Assembly (NCBI RefSeq): GCF_039993895.1
Contig: NZ_CP121194.1
Span: forward strand, 2,666,001 to 2,730,000
From: Edaphobacter paludis
GTDB lineage: Bacteria > Acidobacteriota > Terriglobia > Terriglobales > Acidobacteriaceae
Length of the DNA stretch: 64,000 nucleotides
Reading direction: 5' to 3'
In this document: piece after piece, positions 36,409 to 45,886 of the stretch
Layout of the letters: every line of letters begins with the position of its first letter
How positions within the stretch are numbered: the first letter of the stretch is position 1
The notes under the pieces: generated by a model
The model's database searches: none
What the model saw: only the letters and a program-made list of their open reading frames with translations
Told to the model about the DNA's origin: nothing
Position numbers and translations under genes: made by a program

Positions 36409-37772
36409 TACTCCGCCTTGATGTCCTTCTGTCGCTCGAAGAACCGCTCCATAAACTTCGTATCGAACTTGCCCGAACGGAACTCCGCATCGGCAAAGAT
36501 CTTCTGATGCATCGGAATCGTTGTATGGATTCCCTGCACCACAAACTGCGAGAGAGCGCGCTGCATCTTGTTCATGGCCTCTTCGCGGTCCTTGCCGTGG
36601 CAGATCAGCTTCGCAATTAGCGAGTCATAATAAGGGGGCACCACACCCTCGGCATACTGCGCCGTATCCACGCGGACGCCGTTACCGCCGGGGAGGTTGA
36701 ATGCCGTGATCTTGCCCGCGCTGGGTGTGAATTTTTCCGGATGCTCCGCATTGATGCGGCACTCAATCGCATGACCGCGAATCGCCACCGGCTCCGTAAT
36801 AATCGAGTTCAGCTTTTCGCCCGCGGCGATTCGTAACTGCGCCTTGACGAGATCGATTCCTGTAACCATTTCTGTTACACAATGCTCGACCTGAATGCGG
36901 GTATTCATCTCGATGAAGTAGATTTTTCCATCTTCATCCATCAAAAATTCAATCGTCCCGGCGTTCCAGTAGCCGATATTTTCCAGCGACTTCCTGATCG
37001 TCTTGCCCAGTTCCTCGCGCAGCTTGGGAGTTACCATCAGGCTCGGCGCCTCTTCGATCAGCTTCTGGTGCCGTCGCTGGATCGAGCACTCACGCTCGCC
37101 CAGGCTCATCACGTTTCCATGCTCATCGGCGAGCACCTGGAACTCGATATGCCGTGGCTGCTCGATGAACTTCTCCATGTAGAGGTCGCCGTTGCCAAAC
37201 GCATTCGCCGCTTCAATCGAAGCCTGCTGATACAGTCCCGGCAGCTCATCCTTGTTGCGGCAGATGCGCATTCCGCGGCCGCCGCCACCGGCGACTGCCT
37301 TCAAAATTACTGGATAGCCAACGCTGCGCGCCCACTCCAGCGCCTCGCCTTCACTGGCGATGATGCCGTCCGACCCGGGCAGAATCGGCACCTTCGCCTT
37401 CTTCATCGTTTGCCGTGCTGTGGACTTCTCGCCCATCATCCGCGTTACTTCCGGCGGAGGCCCGATGAACTTGATATTGGAGGCCCGACAAACCTCGGCG
37501 AAGTTCGCATTCTCGCTTAACAGACCATAGCCAGGATGGATCGCATCTACATCTGCAATCTCCGCCGCCGAGATGACCGCCGGCACATTCAGATAGCTCT
37601 CCGACGAACGCGGTGGCCCGATGCAGATGGCCTCATCGGCAAACCGCACGTGCAGGCTGTTACGGTCCGCCTCGCTATACACCGCGACCGTGCGGATTCC
37701 CATCTCCTTGCACGCGTTGATCACCCGCAGCGCAATCTCCCCGCGATTTGCAATCAATACCTTACGAAACAT
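36408..37772 (-). CDS. accC: Biotin carboxylase subunit of acetyl-CoA carboxylase
   Basis: 454 residues, full length. ATP-grasp enzyme that carboxylates biotin on BCCP in the first step of fatty acid synthesis. It opens with [15 protein letters not shown], then [17 protein letters not shown], the glycine-rich loop [44 protein letters not shown] and [15 protein letters not shown]. It follows accB by about 98 bases in the usual accBC order. Confidence 0.95.
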   Translation of the reverse strand: MFRKVLIANRGEIALRVINACKEMGIRTVAVYSEADRNSLHVRFADEAICIGPPRSSESYLNVPAVISAAEIADVDAIHPGYGLLSENANFAEVCRASNIKFIGPPPEVTRMMGEKSTARQTMKKAKVPILPGSDGIIASEGEALEWARSVGYPVILKAVAGGGGRGMRICRNKDELPGLYQQASIEAANAFGNGDLYMEKFIEQPRHIEFQVLADEHGNVMSLGERECSIQRRHQKLIEEAPSLMVTPKLREELGKTIRKSLENIGYWNAGTIEFLMDEDGKIYFIEMNTRIQVEHCVTEMVTGIDLVKAQLRIAAGEKLNSIITEPVAIRGHAIECRINAEHPEKFTPSAGKITAFNLPGGNGVRVDTAQYAEGVVPPYYDSLIAKLICHGKDREEAMNKMQRALSQFVVQGIHTTIPMHQKIFADAEFRSGKFDTKFMERFFERQKDIKAE

Positions 37773-37870
37773 GCGTTACCTGTTCTCTTCCCTTTAGATC
37801 AATTTACTTGTCATCCGGAATGCCGAATCCGCCGCGAAGCGTTTCACCTCGCCTGCCACCCGTCAAATCG

Positions 37871-38371
37871 CTAACGGGCTTTGATCGCAAACAGCGGTTG
37901 CCCGTACTCTACTGGCTGCCCACTTATGGCAATTCGCTTGACTACTTCGCCCGCGACGTCTGACTCGATCTCATTCATCAGCTTCATCGCCTCAACGATG
38001 CAGAGCACCTGGCCAACTTCCACTTGGTCGCCAACGTTCACAAACGACGGAGTGCCGGGCGAGGGCGACTCGTAGAACGTCCCCACAATCGGCGACTTCA
38101 CCTCATGCAGAGTCTCCGCTGGAGCAGCGGCAGGAGCGCTCTCCACAACTACGGCAGGGACCGCGGCAACTGGCGCCGAAGCCGCTGCAGGAGCCGAAGC
38201 CATCAGCCTACTCAGATGCGCGAGATCGACACCCCCCGCCGCAGCCTGAGGCTCGCCCGCGAACTTGATGCGGACCTTCAGATCATCTTGTTCCATGTCG
38301 AACTCGGCGATCTCGTTCGCCTTCAAAAATTCGACCAGTTCGCGAAGCTCTTGCAACTTGTTAACGTCCAT
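37871..38371 (-). CDS. accB: Biotin carboxyl carrier protein of acetyl-CoA carboxylase
   Basis: 166 residues. The C-terminal biotinyl domain has the acceptor lysine in EAMKLMNE (about residue 132) and the preceding [15 protein letters not shown] flexible Ala/Pro/Val-rich linker separates it from the N-terminal helical part that contacts AccC. ATG 38371 is chosen because AGGAG lies 6 bases upstream; the frame is open further up. Confidence 0.95.
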   Translation of the reverse strand: MDVNKLQELRELVEFLKANEIAEFDMEQDDLKVRIKFAGEPQAAAGGVDLAHLSRLMASAPAAASAPVAAVPAVVVESAPAAAPAETLHEVKSPIVGTFYESPSPGTPSFVNVGDQVEVGQVLCIVEAMKLMNEIESDVAGEVVKRIAISGQPVEYGQPLFAIKAR

Positions 38372-38406
38372 CCATATCTCCTGTGCCTGTTGCGGCACTC
38401 TAGTCA

Positions 38407-39498
38407 TTACAACTCAATCCAGGCCTTCACGCTTGGCGTCAGAACTTCGCCTCCCGTCGCGGTGACGAGAACCATGTCCTCGATCCGCACGCCGAACCGG
38501 CCTGGCATATACACTCCGGGCTCGATCGTGACGATCATTCCCGGAGCCAGAACCTGCGTCTGCTTCGCCGCAAGCCTTGGACCTTCGTGAATCTCCAACC
38601 CAACGCCGTGCCCGGTCGAATGGCTGAAATACTTATCCATCCCCGCCGTCCGCAGCACGCTTCGCGCCGCTTCATCGACCTCGGCACAGGTCACGCCCGG
38701 AGCCACCTTTGCGACTCCGGCCTCCTGCGCTTCCAGAACCGCATCATACACTTCCCGCTCGTCCGGCTGCGCCTTGCCCATGTGGACGGTGCGCGTCATG
38801 TCGCTGCAATAGCCATCGACGACGACGCCAAAGTCCAAAGTTACGAAGCCTCTCTTTGGCAGCTTCGCCTGAGTTGCGCGCCCATGCGGCAGCGCGCTCC
38901 GCTCTCCGCTGGCGACGATTGTCTCAAACGACATCGCCTCCGCTCCAGCCAGCCGCGCGGCATGTTCGAGTTCTGCCGCCACTGCGACCTCAGTCAGCCC
39001 CAATTGCATGAAACTAAGCATCCCGTCGAACAATTGGCAACCCAGCAGAGCGGCCTTACGCATGGTCGCAACCTCTTCCGCGTCCTTCACCTCACGCAGA
39101 CCGGCAACCAGTGGCTCAACTGCCTGAAACAGCCCCCGGCGCACCTTCGTCGAGACTGACTTCCGCATCCCTTCGAGTGCAGCGACCGTCGTCTGTGCAG
39201 CATCGAAGCCGCAGCGCTGAATGCCGGCGGCCTCCATCCATTCACAGGCAGCCGTCACCACCGGCTTCTTCGCGATTACCACGCGGCTTCCCGCTGCCTC
39301 AGCCTTCGCCTGGGCTGTATAGCGTCCATCCGTAAACAGAACGGCGCGGCCGCCAGCCAGCACTAAAGCGGCATTCGACCCCGTAAACCCGCACAGATAG
39401 CGGACATCCGGCAGATGCGTCACCAGCAGGCAATCCACTCCGGCGGCCTTCGCCCGAGCCACCGCTCTCTTCTTCCGCAAACTTAAACTCATCCCCAT
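38407..39498 (-). CDS. Xaa-Pro aminopeptidase / M24 family dipeptidase
   Basis: 363 residues. An N-terminal creatinase-like domain ([23 protein letters not shown]) is followed by the pita-bread catalytic domain. Metal ligands are visible in [16 protein letters not shown] (two Asp), [14 protein letters not shown] (His), [10 protein letters not shown] (Glu) and [10 protein letters not shown] (Glu). These enzymes remove residues before proline from peptides in the cytoplasm. ATG 39498 is preferred, with 39492 possible. It starts an operon with accB, accC, thiE and two amino-acid permeases and is divergent from the phosphoesterase gene at 39561. Confidence 0.88.
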   Translation of the reverse strand: MGMSLSLRKKRAVARAKAAGVDCLLVTHLPDVRYLCGFTGSNAALVLAGGRAVLFTDGRYTAQAKAEAAGSRVVIAKKPVVTAACEWMEAAGIQRCGFDAAQTTVAALEGMRKSVSTKVRRGLFQAVEPLVAGLREVKDAEEVATMRKAALLGCQLFDGMLSFMQLGLTEVAVAAELEHAARLAGAEAMSFETIVASGERSALPHGRATQAKLPKRGFVTLDFGVVVDGYCSDMTRTVHMGKAQPDEREVYDAVLEAQEAGVAKVAPGVTCAEVDEAARSVLRTAGMDKYFSHSTGHGVGLEIHEGPRLAAKQTQVLAPGMIVTIEPGVYMPGRFGVRIEDMVLVTATGGEVLTPSVKAWIEL

Positions 39499-39560
39499 GA
39501 TTCTACCGAACTTGTGCGGCAAAGCTGGCTCAACATGTACACAACCCGGTATCATGTCCT

Positions 39561-40436
39561 ATGTCCGGCTTTAATCCCGAACCATCCCCGCGATTCACCC
39601 GGCGCCACTTTCTCGTCGGCGCGGGAGCAGCTGCAGCGGGCCTGGCTGTTTACTCTGGCGAAATCGCCCGCCATGAGATCGATCTCGTTCCCCGCACCAT
39701 CGCCATTGCCAACCTCCCCGGCGCCTTCCATGGTTTCCGCATCGCGCAGATCAGCGACATCCACCTCGACGAGTTCACCGAGCCATTTTTCCTCGAACGC
39801 GTCGTCCATCAGGTCAATACCCTTGCCGCCGACATGGTCCTGCTGACGGGAGACTTCGTCACCCATGGCTCGCTCACCTTCCTCAACGGCCAGAACGCCG
39901 CTCACCGCTGCGCGGAGATCCTCAGCACGCTTACCTGCCCCTTGCGGTTCGCCTGCCTAGGCAACCACGACGTCGCCGTCAGCGCACCGCTGGTTATTTA
40001 TTCCCTTACTTCGAACGGTATCCCGGTGCTCGTCGACCAACATGTTCCAATCGAACGCAACGGCTCCCGCTTCTGGCTGGCCGCCGTCAACGACCCCGGC
40101 ACTACCAATCCCCGCCTCGAACTCGCTGTACCGGCACGCCCCGATGGTCCCGTCATCCTCATGGCGCACGAGCCAGACTATGCCGACACCGTCCGTGCAC
40201 ATCCCCGTGGCCATCTGGTCGACGTCATGCTCTCCGGCCACACCCACGGCGGCCAGATCAGGCTGCCCTTCCTCGGCCCTCTTGTGCTTCCGCCCATGGG
40301 CAAAAAGTACGCCGAAGGCCTCTTTCGCCTCGACAACATGCAGCTTTACGTCAATCGCGGTATCGGCGCTGTGGGAATTCCCTTCCGCCTTAATTGCCCG
40401 CCAGAGATCACCCTCATCACGCTGCAATCAGCTTGA
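39561..40436 (+). CDS. Exported metallophosphoesterase (YkuE/YaeI-like)
   Basis: 291 residues. A Tat signal with twin arginine TRRHFLVGAGAAAAG directs export or membrane placement. The calcineurin-like metal site is complete: QISDIHLD, LLTGDFV, CLGNHD, LMAHEPD and LSGHTHGGQ. Relatives act on phosphate esters or lipid intermediates; the substrate cannot be inferred. It is alone on the + strand between two minus-strand units. Confidence 0.87.
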   Translation: MSGFNPEPSPRFTRRHFLVGAGAAAAGLAVYSGEIARHEIDLVPRTIAIANLPGAFHGFRIAQISDIHLDEFTEPFFLERVVHQVNTLAADMVLLTGDFVTHGSLTFLNGQNAAHRCAEILSTLTCPLRFACLGNHDVAVSAPLVIYSLTSNGIPVLVDQHVPIERNGSRFWLAAVNDPGTTNPRLELAVPARPDGPVILMAHEPDYADTVRAHPRGHLVDVMLSGHTHGGQIRLPFLGPLVLPPMGKKYAEGLFRLDNMQLYVNRGIGAVGIPFRLNCPPEITLITLQSA

Positions 40437-40453
40437 AATTTAAGGCTGCCGTG

Positions 40454-41047
40454 TCATTGCAGCTTTGCCCGGGCATCCACGTCGACCTGTACCGTCTTGC
40501 CTACTCGCAGAATCAACGTGCTCGGATCTTTCATTCCCCACGCCACATAGGGCACGTCAAAGCTGGTCTTCGTAGTCAGCGTGGTTCCGTTCTGTGTAGT
40601 TGTGACCTGCAGGAAGAGTGGATGATCGGCGCCGTGAATGGTAAAGGTGCCTTCCACTGTCACATTCTGCGTCTTGCCGTCGCGGACAACGCCAGTGACC
40701 CTCTGAGGGTGAAAGATCGCTTCCGGATACTTCGCGCTTTCAAGAACATCGTTCGCCATACGATGGTCGCGAGCACCATTGCCGCTCTCGCCCGAGGCAG
40801 TTTCGACGATGATCTCTCCCTCAGCCACACCCGTCTTTTCATCCAGCGTCATCAGGCCACTCTTCAGCAGGAACGTACCGCGAACCGTGTGCAGAACGTC
40901 CTTCAGTGTCCAGCGGATCGTCGTCGCCGCGGGGTCGAAATGGAGTGTCAGATTCGAGGGCGTGTCTTGCGCCCACGCGGAACCGACGGCCAGTGTAAGT
41001 GTCGCTACCGCGAGAGCTAGCGAAAAGCGTGTAATTCTCTTTTTCAT
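40454..41047 (-). CDS. YceI family exported protein
   Basis: 197 residues with a signal peptide (FSLALAVATLTLAVGSAWAQ). The rest is a YceI-type lipocalin-like barrel: LHFDPAATTIRWTLKDVLHTVRGTF, GEIIVETASGESGNGARDHRM, AIFHPQRVTG and FDVPYVAWGMKDPS. YceI proteins bind long-chain or polyisoprenoid lipids in the periplasm. The start overlaps the end of the FAD oxidoreductase gene by 4 bases (ATGA), so both are likely one operon; that enzyme resembles prenyl-lipid reductases, which fits an isoprenoid link. Confidence 0.88.
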   Translation of the reverse strand: MKKRITRFSLALAVATLTLAVGSAWAQDTPSNLTLHFDPAATTIRWTLKDVLHTVRGTFLLKSGLMTLDEKTGVAEGEIIVETASGESGNGARDHRMANDVLESAKYPEAIFHPQRVTGVVRDGKTQNVTVEGTFTIHGADHPLFLQVTTTQNGTTLTTKTSFDVPYVAWGMKDPSTLILRVGKTVQVDVDARAKLQ

Positions 41048-42213
41048 CCTGCTGAAAATAGTAATAGCCTCCCGAACCTCACCCCATGCCGCAGTACAAC
41101 ATGAGGAAGGCGTTCCTCGTTTAGATGCACGCGAAGCATCGCCGCGAAGAGATCGGGGCGAGCTGCGAGCGCCCTGAGTGTCCGTTTCCTTAGCCGGGGA
41201 TGGCGGTCCATCAGGAGCATGACACGCGCCATCTGTTGGGGCAATCGTAAAATGTCCGCATGTTGCGCTTGATATAGCTCGAGTCCACCTTCGGCGATTG
41301 AATCGCGCAGTAGCAGCGCCTGTCGAAAACCCATCGCAAGTCCTTCCCCTGTGATAGCGTCAGCCGAGCCGGACGCATCGCCCACCAAAGCGACGTTGCC
41401 CCGCGTGACCCTATGAAAGCTGGAGGTCATCGTTACCGCGCCCCGCTGCGGAGTAAGCTGCTTCGCGCGCGATAGCAACTCGCGAAGTGCCGGGATGCTG
41501 TCAATCACGGCATTAAATGTCGTCGGCAATTGTGAGCGGGAGATGACGGCAACACACACCGTCCGTTCTCCCACGGGCGTCACATACGCCTGTCCGCCAT
41601 CACCCCAATGGACCTCAACCTGTGACATCCCCACATTTCCATCTGTCGGCAGCTCGAAGTGTGCTCGAAAGCCAAACCGGCGGCTGCGCACCGCTCCGTT
41701 ATTCAATCCAGCCCACGAGCGCGTTCGTGAGGACTCGCCATCCGCTCCAATCAGATATTTGCAGCAAAGAGCTTCGCCCTCGATGGACGGCTTCTTCCCA
41801 GGCGTCAACTCAACCCTTGTCTTCCACCGCATTCGTACTCCCATCGTCGTCGCCCTCTCCAGCAACTGACGATGCAGCGCCAATCGACGCACACCCATGC
41901 CCTCACCCGTTGTGAATGCGCTGCTCACGGTGGAGTCCCTATCTGCAAAGCGAATGCCGCCGAAAGGCGCCCCTTCCACCTTGGCCAAGTCAATCCCGAG
42001 TCTTGATAATTCGAGCAGAGAATCGGGCATCAGCCCCTCGCCGCAAGCCTTGTCTATCCCAGGCTCCTGCGCATCGATGAGTAGAACGTCGGCCCCCGTC
42101 TGCCTGAGCGCGATAGCGGCCGCCAGACCGGCAGGACCGCCGCCCACGATGACAACGTCGGCGCTACAGGTATTTCCCCGTTTCGATTGCCCTTCAGAGA
42201 TCTCCGTAATCAC
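41044..42213 (-). CDS. FAD-dependent oxidoreductase (geranylgeranyl reductase-like)
   Basis: 389 residues. An N-terminal dinucleotide fold ADVVIVGGGPAGLAAAIALRQTG, the family motif KACGEGLMP, YLIGADGESS and the second FAD contact ALVGDASGSADAITGEGLAMG are seen. Such enzymes reduce prenyl chains or hydroxylate/epoxidise lipids and quinones. The start is GTG 42213. Coupling to the lipid-binding YceI gene by a 4-base overlap supports a lipid substrate, but the reaction is inferred. Confidence 0.82.
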   Translation of the reverse strand: MITEISEGQSKRGNTCSADVVIVGGGPAGLAAAIALRQTGADVLLIDAQEPGIDKACGEGLMPDSLLELSRLGIDLAKVEGAPFGGIRFADRDSTVSSAFTTGEGMGVRRLALHRQLLERATTMGVRMRWKTRVELTPGKKPSIEGEALCCKYLIGADGESSRTRSWAGLNNGAVRSRRFGFRAHFELPTDGNVGMSQVEVHWGDGGQAYVTPVGERTVCVAVISRSQLPTTFNAVIDSIPALRELLSRAKQLTPQRGAVTMTSSFHRVTRGNVALVGDASGSADAITGEGLAMGFRQALLLRDSIAEGGLELYQAQHADILRLPQQMARVMLLMDRHPRLRKRTLRALAARPDLFAAMLRVHLNEERLPHVVLRHGVRFGRLLLFSAG

Positions 42214-42445
42214 CTTGCTTAGACTCCCCTGGAGCTCAAAAAGAGCACATTCTTTAGACTAAATGCACCCAGCCGAACGGAGATCACCGACATCTTAGTG
42301 TTGAAGACCCGGGAACGAATCGTAAAAGAGAACACCCTCAGAGTCGCGCGAGCGATCAGCGGATAAACAGGCAGGCAAACGAGGTGAGTACATTGCGCGG
42401 GAGGAACTTCGTCAACAGCTAGGTAACTTGAACAAAATCTATTAC

Positions 42446-42700
42446 TTACCGCGCACGGCCTGCCGGCTTTTTCTGCTTTGGCTGCACCGTTACAGGAGCC
42501 GTACTCTTCACACCTGACTTCTCATCCATCCAGGCATCCAGCAAGTTCTTTTTGAACCGCCAGCGGTTCCCCAGTTTGAACGCCGGAATAAAGCCCTCCG
42601 ACGCATACCGGTACAGCGTATCTCCACTGATGCCTAGATACTCCGACGCCTGCCGGATATCCAATACTTCGCGAGTCGTCACCTGCGCCAGAGCAGCCAT
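42446..42700 (-). CDS. Small HTH protein, excisionase/MerR-like DNA-binding domain
   Basis: 84 residues from ATG 42700. The core LDIRQASEYLGISGDTLYRYASEGFIPAFKLGNRWRFKKNLLDAWM is a typical helix_turn_helix_17 domain. A basic Lys/Pro/Arg tail follows (PKQKKPAGRAR). No integrase or other phage gene is near, so it is more likely a chromosomal regulator than an excisionase. Frames upstream add 22 residues but lack a ribosome site. Confidence 0.75.
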   Translation of the reverse strand: MAALAQVTTREVLDIRQASEYLGISGDTLYRYASEGFIPAFKLGNRWRFKKNLLDAWMDEKSGVKSTAPVTVQPKQKKPAGRAR

Positions 42701-42860
42701 TAGAGAACCCTTCGAAAGACCAGAACAAACCGGATAAATGCCAAGTCGAACCGGAAACCCGGGCACACTCTTTGTACCCCGTTTTCTTCAGCCAGACAAC
42801 AGCAAACCCGGTTGTTAATCAACTAACCGATAATCACCCAGAGCCCCTATTGCTTCGAAC

Positions 42861-42895
42861 GCAAAAATAAACGGCCCAACGCTGGCGCTGGACCT
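42861..42895 (-). terminator. Rho-independent terminator of the 43931-42981 gene
   Basis: At 42874-42895 the minus strand reads GGTCCAGCGC-CA-GCGTTGGGCC, paired throughout with two G-U pairs. It is followed on that strand by GTTTATTTTTG. It lies about 85 bases after the gene stop. Confidence 0.65.
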
Positions 42896-42980
42896 TCTTT
42901 GAGGTACTGCAATATTTTTAGCAAGCCGTTTTTTATCTCGTCGTGAAAGAGCGGTACCCGGTGAAAACTAATGGAATCAG

Positions 42981-43931
42981 CTACTTGACTACAGATTGAA
43001 ACAGAGGCGAGTTCAGCAGTCCGGCAAATTCACTATCCGAGGAAGAGTAATCCACGGTCAGCGTTCCGGAGTTGGAATCGATCGTTGTCCGGTCCAGCGC
43101 CGATCTTTCCATCGGGGAGCCGGATGATTTCTTCATAATGACCATTCCCTTCATCAGGGTGGCACAGGTGGCCGCAGTCATCGTATCGGACATGACAACG
43201 GCGAGGTCGAACTTAACGCCGTTTTCGAAGTCCATGGTGTAGCGCGAACTCTTCATCCGGTTGCGAACCGTGTCGTAGTCGGTTAACTGCGCAGCATCGC
43301 CGAGCACGCTTTTCATCATCGTCTGCGTGCCCTTGGCGTCAAGCAGACTCCAGATCGCGCGCCGATCGACCGTTCCCATATCGTTGACCATCTCGCCGTT
43401 GGTGAGGAAGTTCGGGATGATCCCATCGCGAGCATCCAGTGCGACCTTCACCGCTGCTCTATCACCGAAGACCATCGTGGTCTGGTTCAGGAACACGACA
43501 CTCATCCCGGCCGACCCCATCGAATAGATGGTGTTGTTGCGGTCGACGATGGGCTTGGTTTTACTTTTGGCAAAACCGGCCAGAATCGATTGCGTCTCAA
43601 ACTGCCCCTGGGCGATGCCGACGATCCTGGTTCCCTGCCCGCTGGAGTCGCGGAACGAAGCGAAGGCCAGGACGTCAGCGTCTCTATCCACGTTCAGCTT
43701 GGCGTTCTTCAGCGCGGTCTCTAATCGCTTAAGTTCAGGCGGGAGAACCCGCTCCTTCAAGTCCATTGCGGCAGTCGAATTCTGCATGGCGCGGTAGTCC
43801 ACCACGATGAGTTGCTGAACGTCCTTAGGAATAGCGGACTTAGCGTCACTCGATAGCTCCGCCGCCTGAGAGAACGTAGCGGAGAGAGCAAGCACGGCGA
43901 TGGGGAGGAGGTGCCGATAGAGAATACGCAA
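42981..43931 (-). CDS. Exported protein of unknown function
   Basis: 316 residues with a signal peptide (HLLPIAVLALSATFSQAAE). The body contains PKDVQQLIVVDYRAMQNS, DVLAFASFR, MVFGDRAAVKVALDAR and ALDRTTIDSNSGTLTVDYSSSDSEF. It has the look of a soluble periplasmic alpha/beta protein, but I do not recognise the family. It is alone between a terminator downstream and a 190-bp gap upstream. Confidence 0.65.
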   Translation of the reverse strand: MRILYRHLLPIAVLALSATFSQAAELSSDAKSAIPKDVQQLIVVDYRAMQNSTAAMDLKERVLPPELKRLETALKNAKLNVDRDADVLAFASFRDSSGQGTRIVGIAQGQFETQSILAGFAKSKTKPIVDRNNTIYSMGSAGMSVVFLNQTTMVFGDRAAVKVALDARDGIIPNFLTNGEMVNDMGTVDRRAIWSLLDAKGTQTMMKSVLGDAAQLTDYDTVRNRMKSSRYTMDFENGVKFDLAVVMSDTMTAATCATLMKGMVIMKKSSGSPMERSALDRTTIDSNSGTLTVDYSSSDSEFAGLLNSPLFQSVVK

Positions 43932-44121
43932 TGAAATTACTCCTTGGCCACGGAACTTTGCGGCCTAACCTTTCTATTCTTCCGTGAAACACGGGGATAA
44001 GCAAGCAATAGGGCTTCCTACCTTTGACGTACCCGGCAAAATAGTGTCGTTCGAAGTCTTCAATACAAGTGGTTAACGGCGCCGGAAGCGCTTCGATGAT
44101 CTCAGTACTGACACTAGCGCA

Positions 44122-45042
44122 TCAGGCGGTAGGCCAGGCGAGCGGATGCTCCAGGCGCCGCTCCAGAACTTTGAGTGCTGGATTAAAGCCCGTGATCTGC
44201 CCAACCCACTCTGAACCCTCATCGTAGGCCTCCTGAGGAATCAGGCCGATGAGTTCGGCGTCATCGATCAGCGCGCCATGACGCTGCGCAAGATGCTGGA
44301 TGGTCGCGTGGATATGCCGCATGGGCGTGATGCGAAAGTCCGTGATGTTCATGCTGACCTGGGCGCGCCCATTCGCAACCACGCCAATTGCCTTCACTCC
44401 ATGGAGTCCTCCGTTGGAGGCTCGAATGTCCCGGGCGATGGCGCGCGCGGCGGAGATATCCCCTTGATGAAGATGGACGTTGTAGGCAATAAGGAAATTT
44501 CGCGCTCCAACAGCCGAGGCTCCAGCGGTTTCGTGGAGGCCGGGACCTCCGACGTCGGGACGTCGGGCCGCATCGCGACGGGTAGCTTCGCGGAGCCCTT
44601 CAAACTGGCCCTTGCGTACATCTTCGAGCTGGACGCGATCAGGACGCGCAGCGGCGGCTCCGTAGAAGTAGACGGGAACCCCGTAGGTCCGCCAGATCAG
44701 CAGCCCCGCCTGCCTCGCCAGCACAGCGCACTCCGCCATCGAGATGCCGCTGACCGGGATGAAGGGGACTACGTCGGCAGCGCCGATGCGTGGGTGGACG
44801 CCCTTCTGTTTTGTAAGGTCAATCAGTTCCGCCGCTTTGCCGACGGATTTAACCGCCGCCGCTATCACCGCTGCAGGCGGCCCAGCGATGGTAACCACCG
44901 AACGGTTGTGAGCAGTGTCGAGCGACCAGTCGAGAAGGCTCACGCCCTCGACCTGCATCGCGGCGACGATCTTGCTTACCTTGGCAACGTCCGTGCCCTC
45001 AGAAAAGTTCGGGACACACTCGATGATCGCATCAGAATTCAT
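44122..45042 (-). CDS. ftcD: Glutamate formimidoyltransferase
   Basis: 306 residues, matching the single-domain (N plus C subdomain) bacterial form without the cyclodeaminase part. Motifs are IECVPNFSEG at the start, DTAHNRSVVTIAG, GVHPRIGAADVVPFIP, TAGASAVGARNFLIAYNV and NITDFRITP. The enzyme moves the formimino group from formiminoglutamate to tetrahydrofolate in histidine breakdown. No hut genes are in the window. ATG 45042 is preferred over GTG 45048. Confidence 0.9.
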   Translation of the reverse strand: MNSDAIIECVPNFSEGTDVAKVSKIVAAMQVEGVSLLDWSLDTAHNRSVVTIAGPPAAVIAAAVKSVGKAAELIDLTKQKGVHPRIGAADVVPFIPVSGISMAECAVLARQAGLLIWRTYGVPVYFYGAAAARPDRVQLEDVRKGQFEGLREATRRDAARRPDVGGPGLHETAGASAVGARNFLIAYNVHLHQGDISAARAIARDIRASNGGLHGVKAIGVVANGRAQVSMNITDFRITPMRHIHATIQHLAQRHGALIDDAELIGLIPQEAYDEGSEWVGQITGFNPALKVLERRLEHPLAWPTA

Positions 45043-45051
45043 AGGCACGTC

Positions 45052-45804
45052 TTACTTCCACCAGCTATAACCAATCGTGAATTGGAGACTCGCATTCACG
45101 CCGGGGTTCTTGTCGCCGAGCGAGGCCGAGGAGATATGCACCGCGTTGGCGCTGAAGTCGATGGAGCGACGCGGGCGCAGGAAGTAGTGAAACCCAACGC
45201 CCCCCTGAGGTGTGAAGTTCCACACGCTGGCGTCGGTGTTGGGACCGTCGTTGGCGAGAGTCAGCGGCTGTCCGCCAAACGCCGGATATTTGTGGTTGGT
45301 CCAAACGAGGCCTCCTGCACCCTGTATCCATGGGGAGACGCGTCGGGTACCGGTAAAGTTCCAGCGCAGAATGATGGGCGTAATGGAGACTCCGGAGTAA
45401 GTACCCCCCGTCGTATAGAGCGGTGAGCAGGCGAGATTAGCCGAGTCTGAGACAACGCTGCAATGGGCGCGCTGAAACTTCGGCGTGTAGGACTGCCAGA
45501 AGGGGAAGACCTCGACGGCGTACTCGAAGTTGCCGTGGAGTGGGCCGGGCAGGTAGTTGCCGGTAAGAACTTTGCCTGCATGAACTCCGGCCATAAGGAA
45601 CTTGAAACTATTGCGATTCTCGGTGAGGCCGACGCCGCTCTGGACGAGGACCCCCAGTTCGAGCGGCAGTTTGCCGGAATTGGTGTGAAAGGGAGTCGCC
45701 TCGCGGCTTGCCGCCGGAGCCTGCGCGACCGCGAGGGGTACGGAGAGAACAAGAGCCAATGCTCCGATGAATGGTCTTGCTATGCCGCGAAATCCCTTGG
45801 TCAC
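45052..45804 (-). CDS. Acyloxyacyl hydrolase, PagL-like lipid A deacylase
   Basis: 250 residues from GTG 45804, which has GGAG 7 bases upstream; the frame runs up into the yebC end. A signal peptide (ALALVLSVPLAVAQ) precedes a small beta-barrel ending in GYSWWK. Near the C-terminus NAVHISSASLGDKNPG carries the His-x-Ser pair and the NPG turn seen in PagL. PagL removes an acyl chain from lipid A in the outer membrane. It lies 82 bases after yebC, past a terminator. Confidence 0.7.
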   Translation of the reverse strand: MTKGFRGIARPFIGALALVLSVPLAVAQAPAASREATPFHTNSGKLPLELGVLVQSGVGLTENRNSFKFLMAGVHAGKVLTGNYLPGPLHGNFEYAVEVFPFWQSYTPKFQRAHCSVVSDSANLACSPLYTTGGTYSGVSITPIILRWNFTGTRRVSPWIQGAGGLVWTNHKYPAFGGQPLTLANDGPNTDASVWNFTPQGGVGFHYFLRPRRSIDFSANAVHISSASLGDKNPGVNASLQFTIGYSWWK

Positions 45805-45831
45805 TATGTCGCTCCGTTTGATACCTGTGAC

Positions 45832-45861
45832 AGAAGAAAGGCCGCCGATAAACGGCGGCCT
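45832..45861 (-). terminator. Rho-independent terminator of yebC
   Basis: The minus strand reads AGGCCGCCG-TTTAT-CGGCGGCCT followed by TTCTTCT. A perfect 9-bp stem (45839-45861) with a T-rich tail, about 25 bases after the yebC stop. Confidence 0.8.
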
Positions 45862-45886
45862 GGTATGAATCAATTGACCGCCTCGG

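Noticed and set aside
35767-38407. Thiamine riboswitch before thiE
   Set aside because: thiE starts on the accC stop codon, leaving no leader; no THI-box pattern seen upstream of the operon genes.
40421-40463. GCTGCAAT/ATTGCAGC inverted repeat between convergent genes
   Set aside because: The 27-base loop and lack of a T-run make it a weak terminator candidate.
44278-45426. 382-residue open frame opposite ftcD and the PagL-like gene
   Set aside because: Spans two real genes on the other strand and has no ribosome site or motif.
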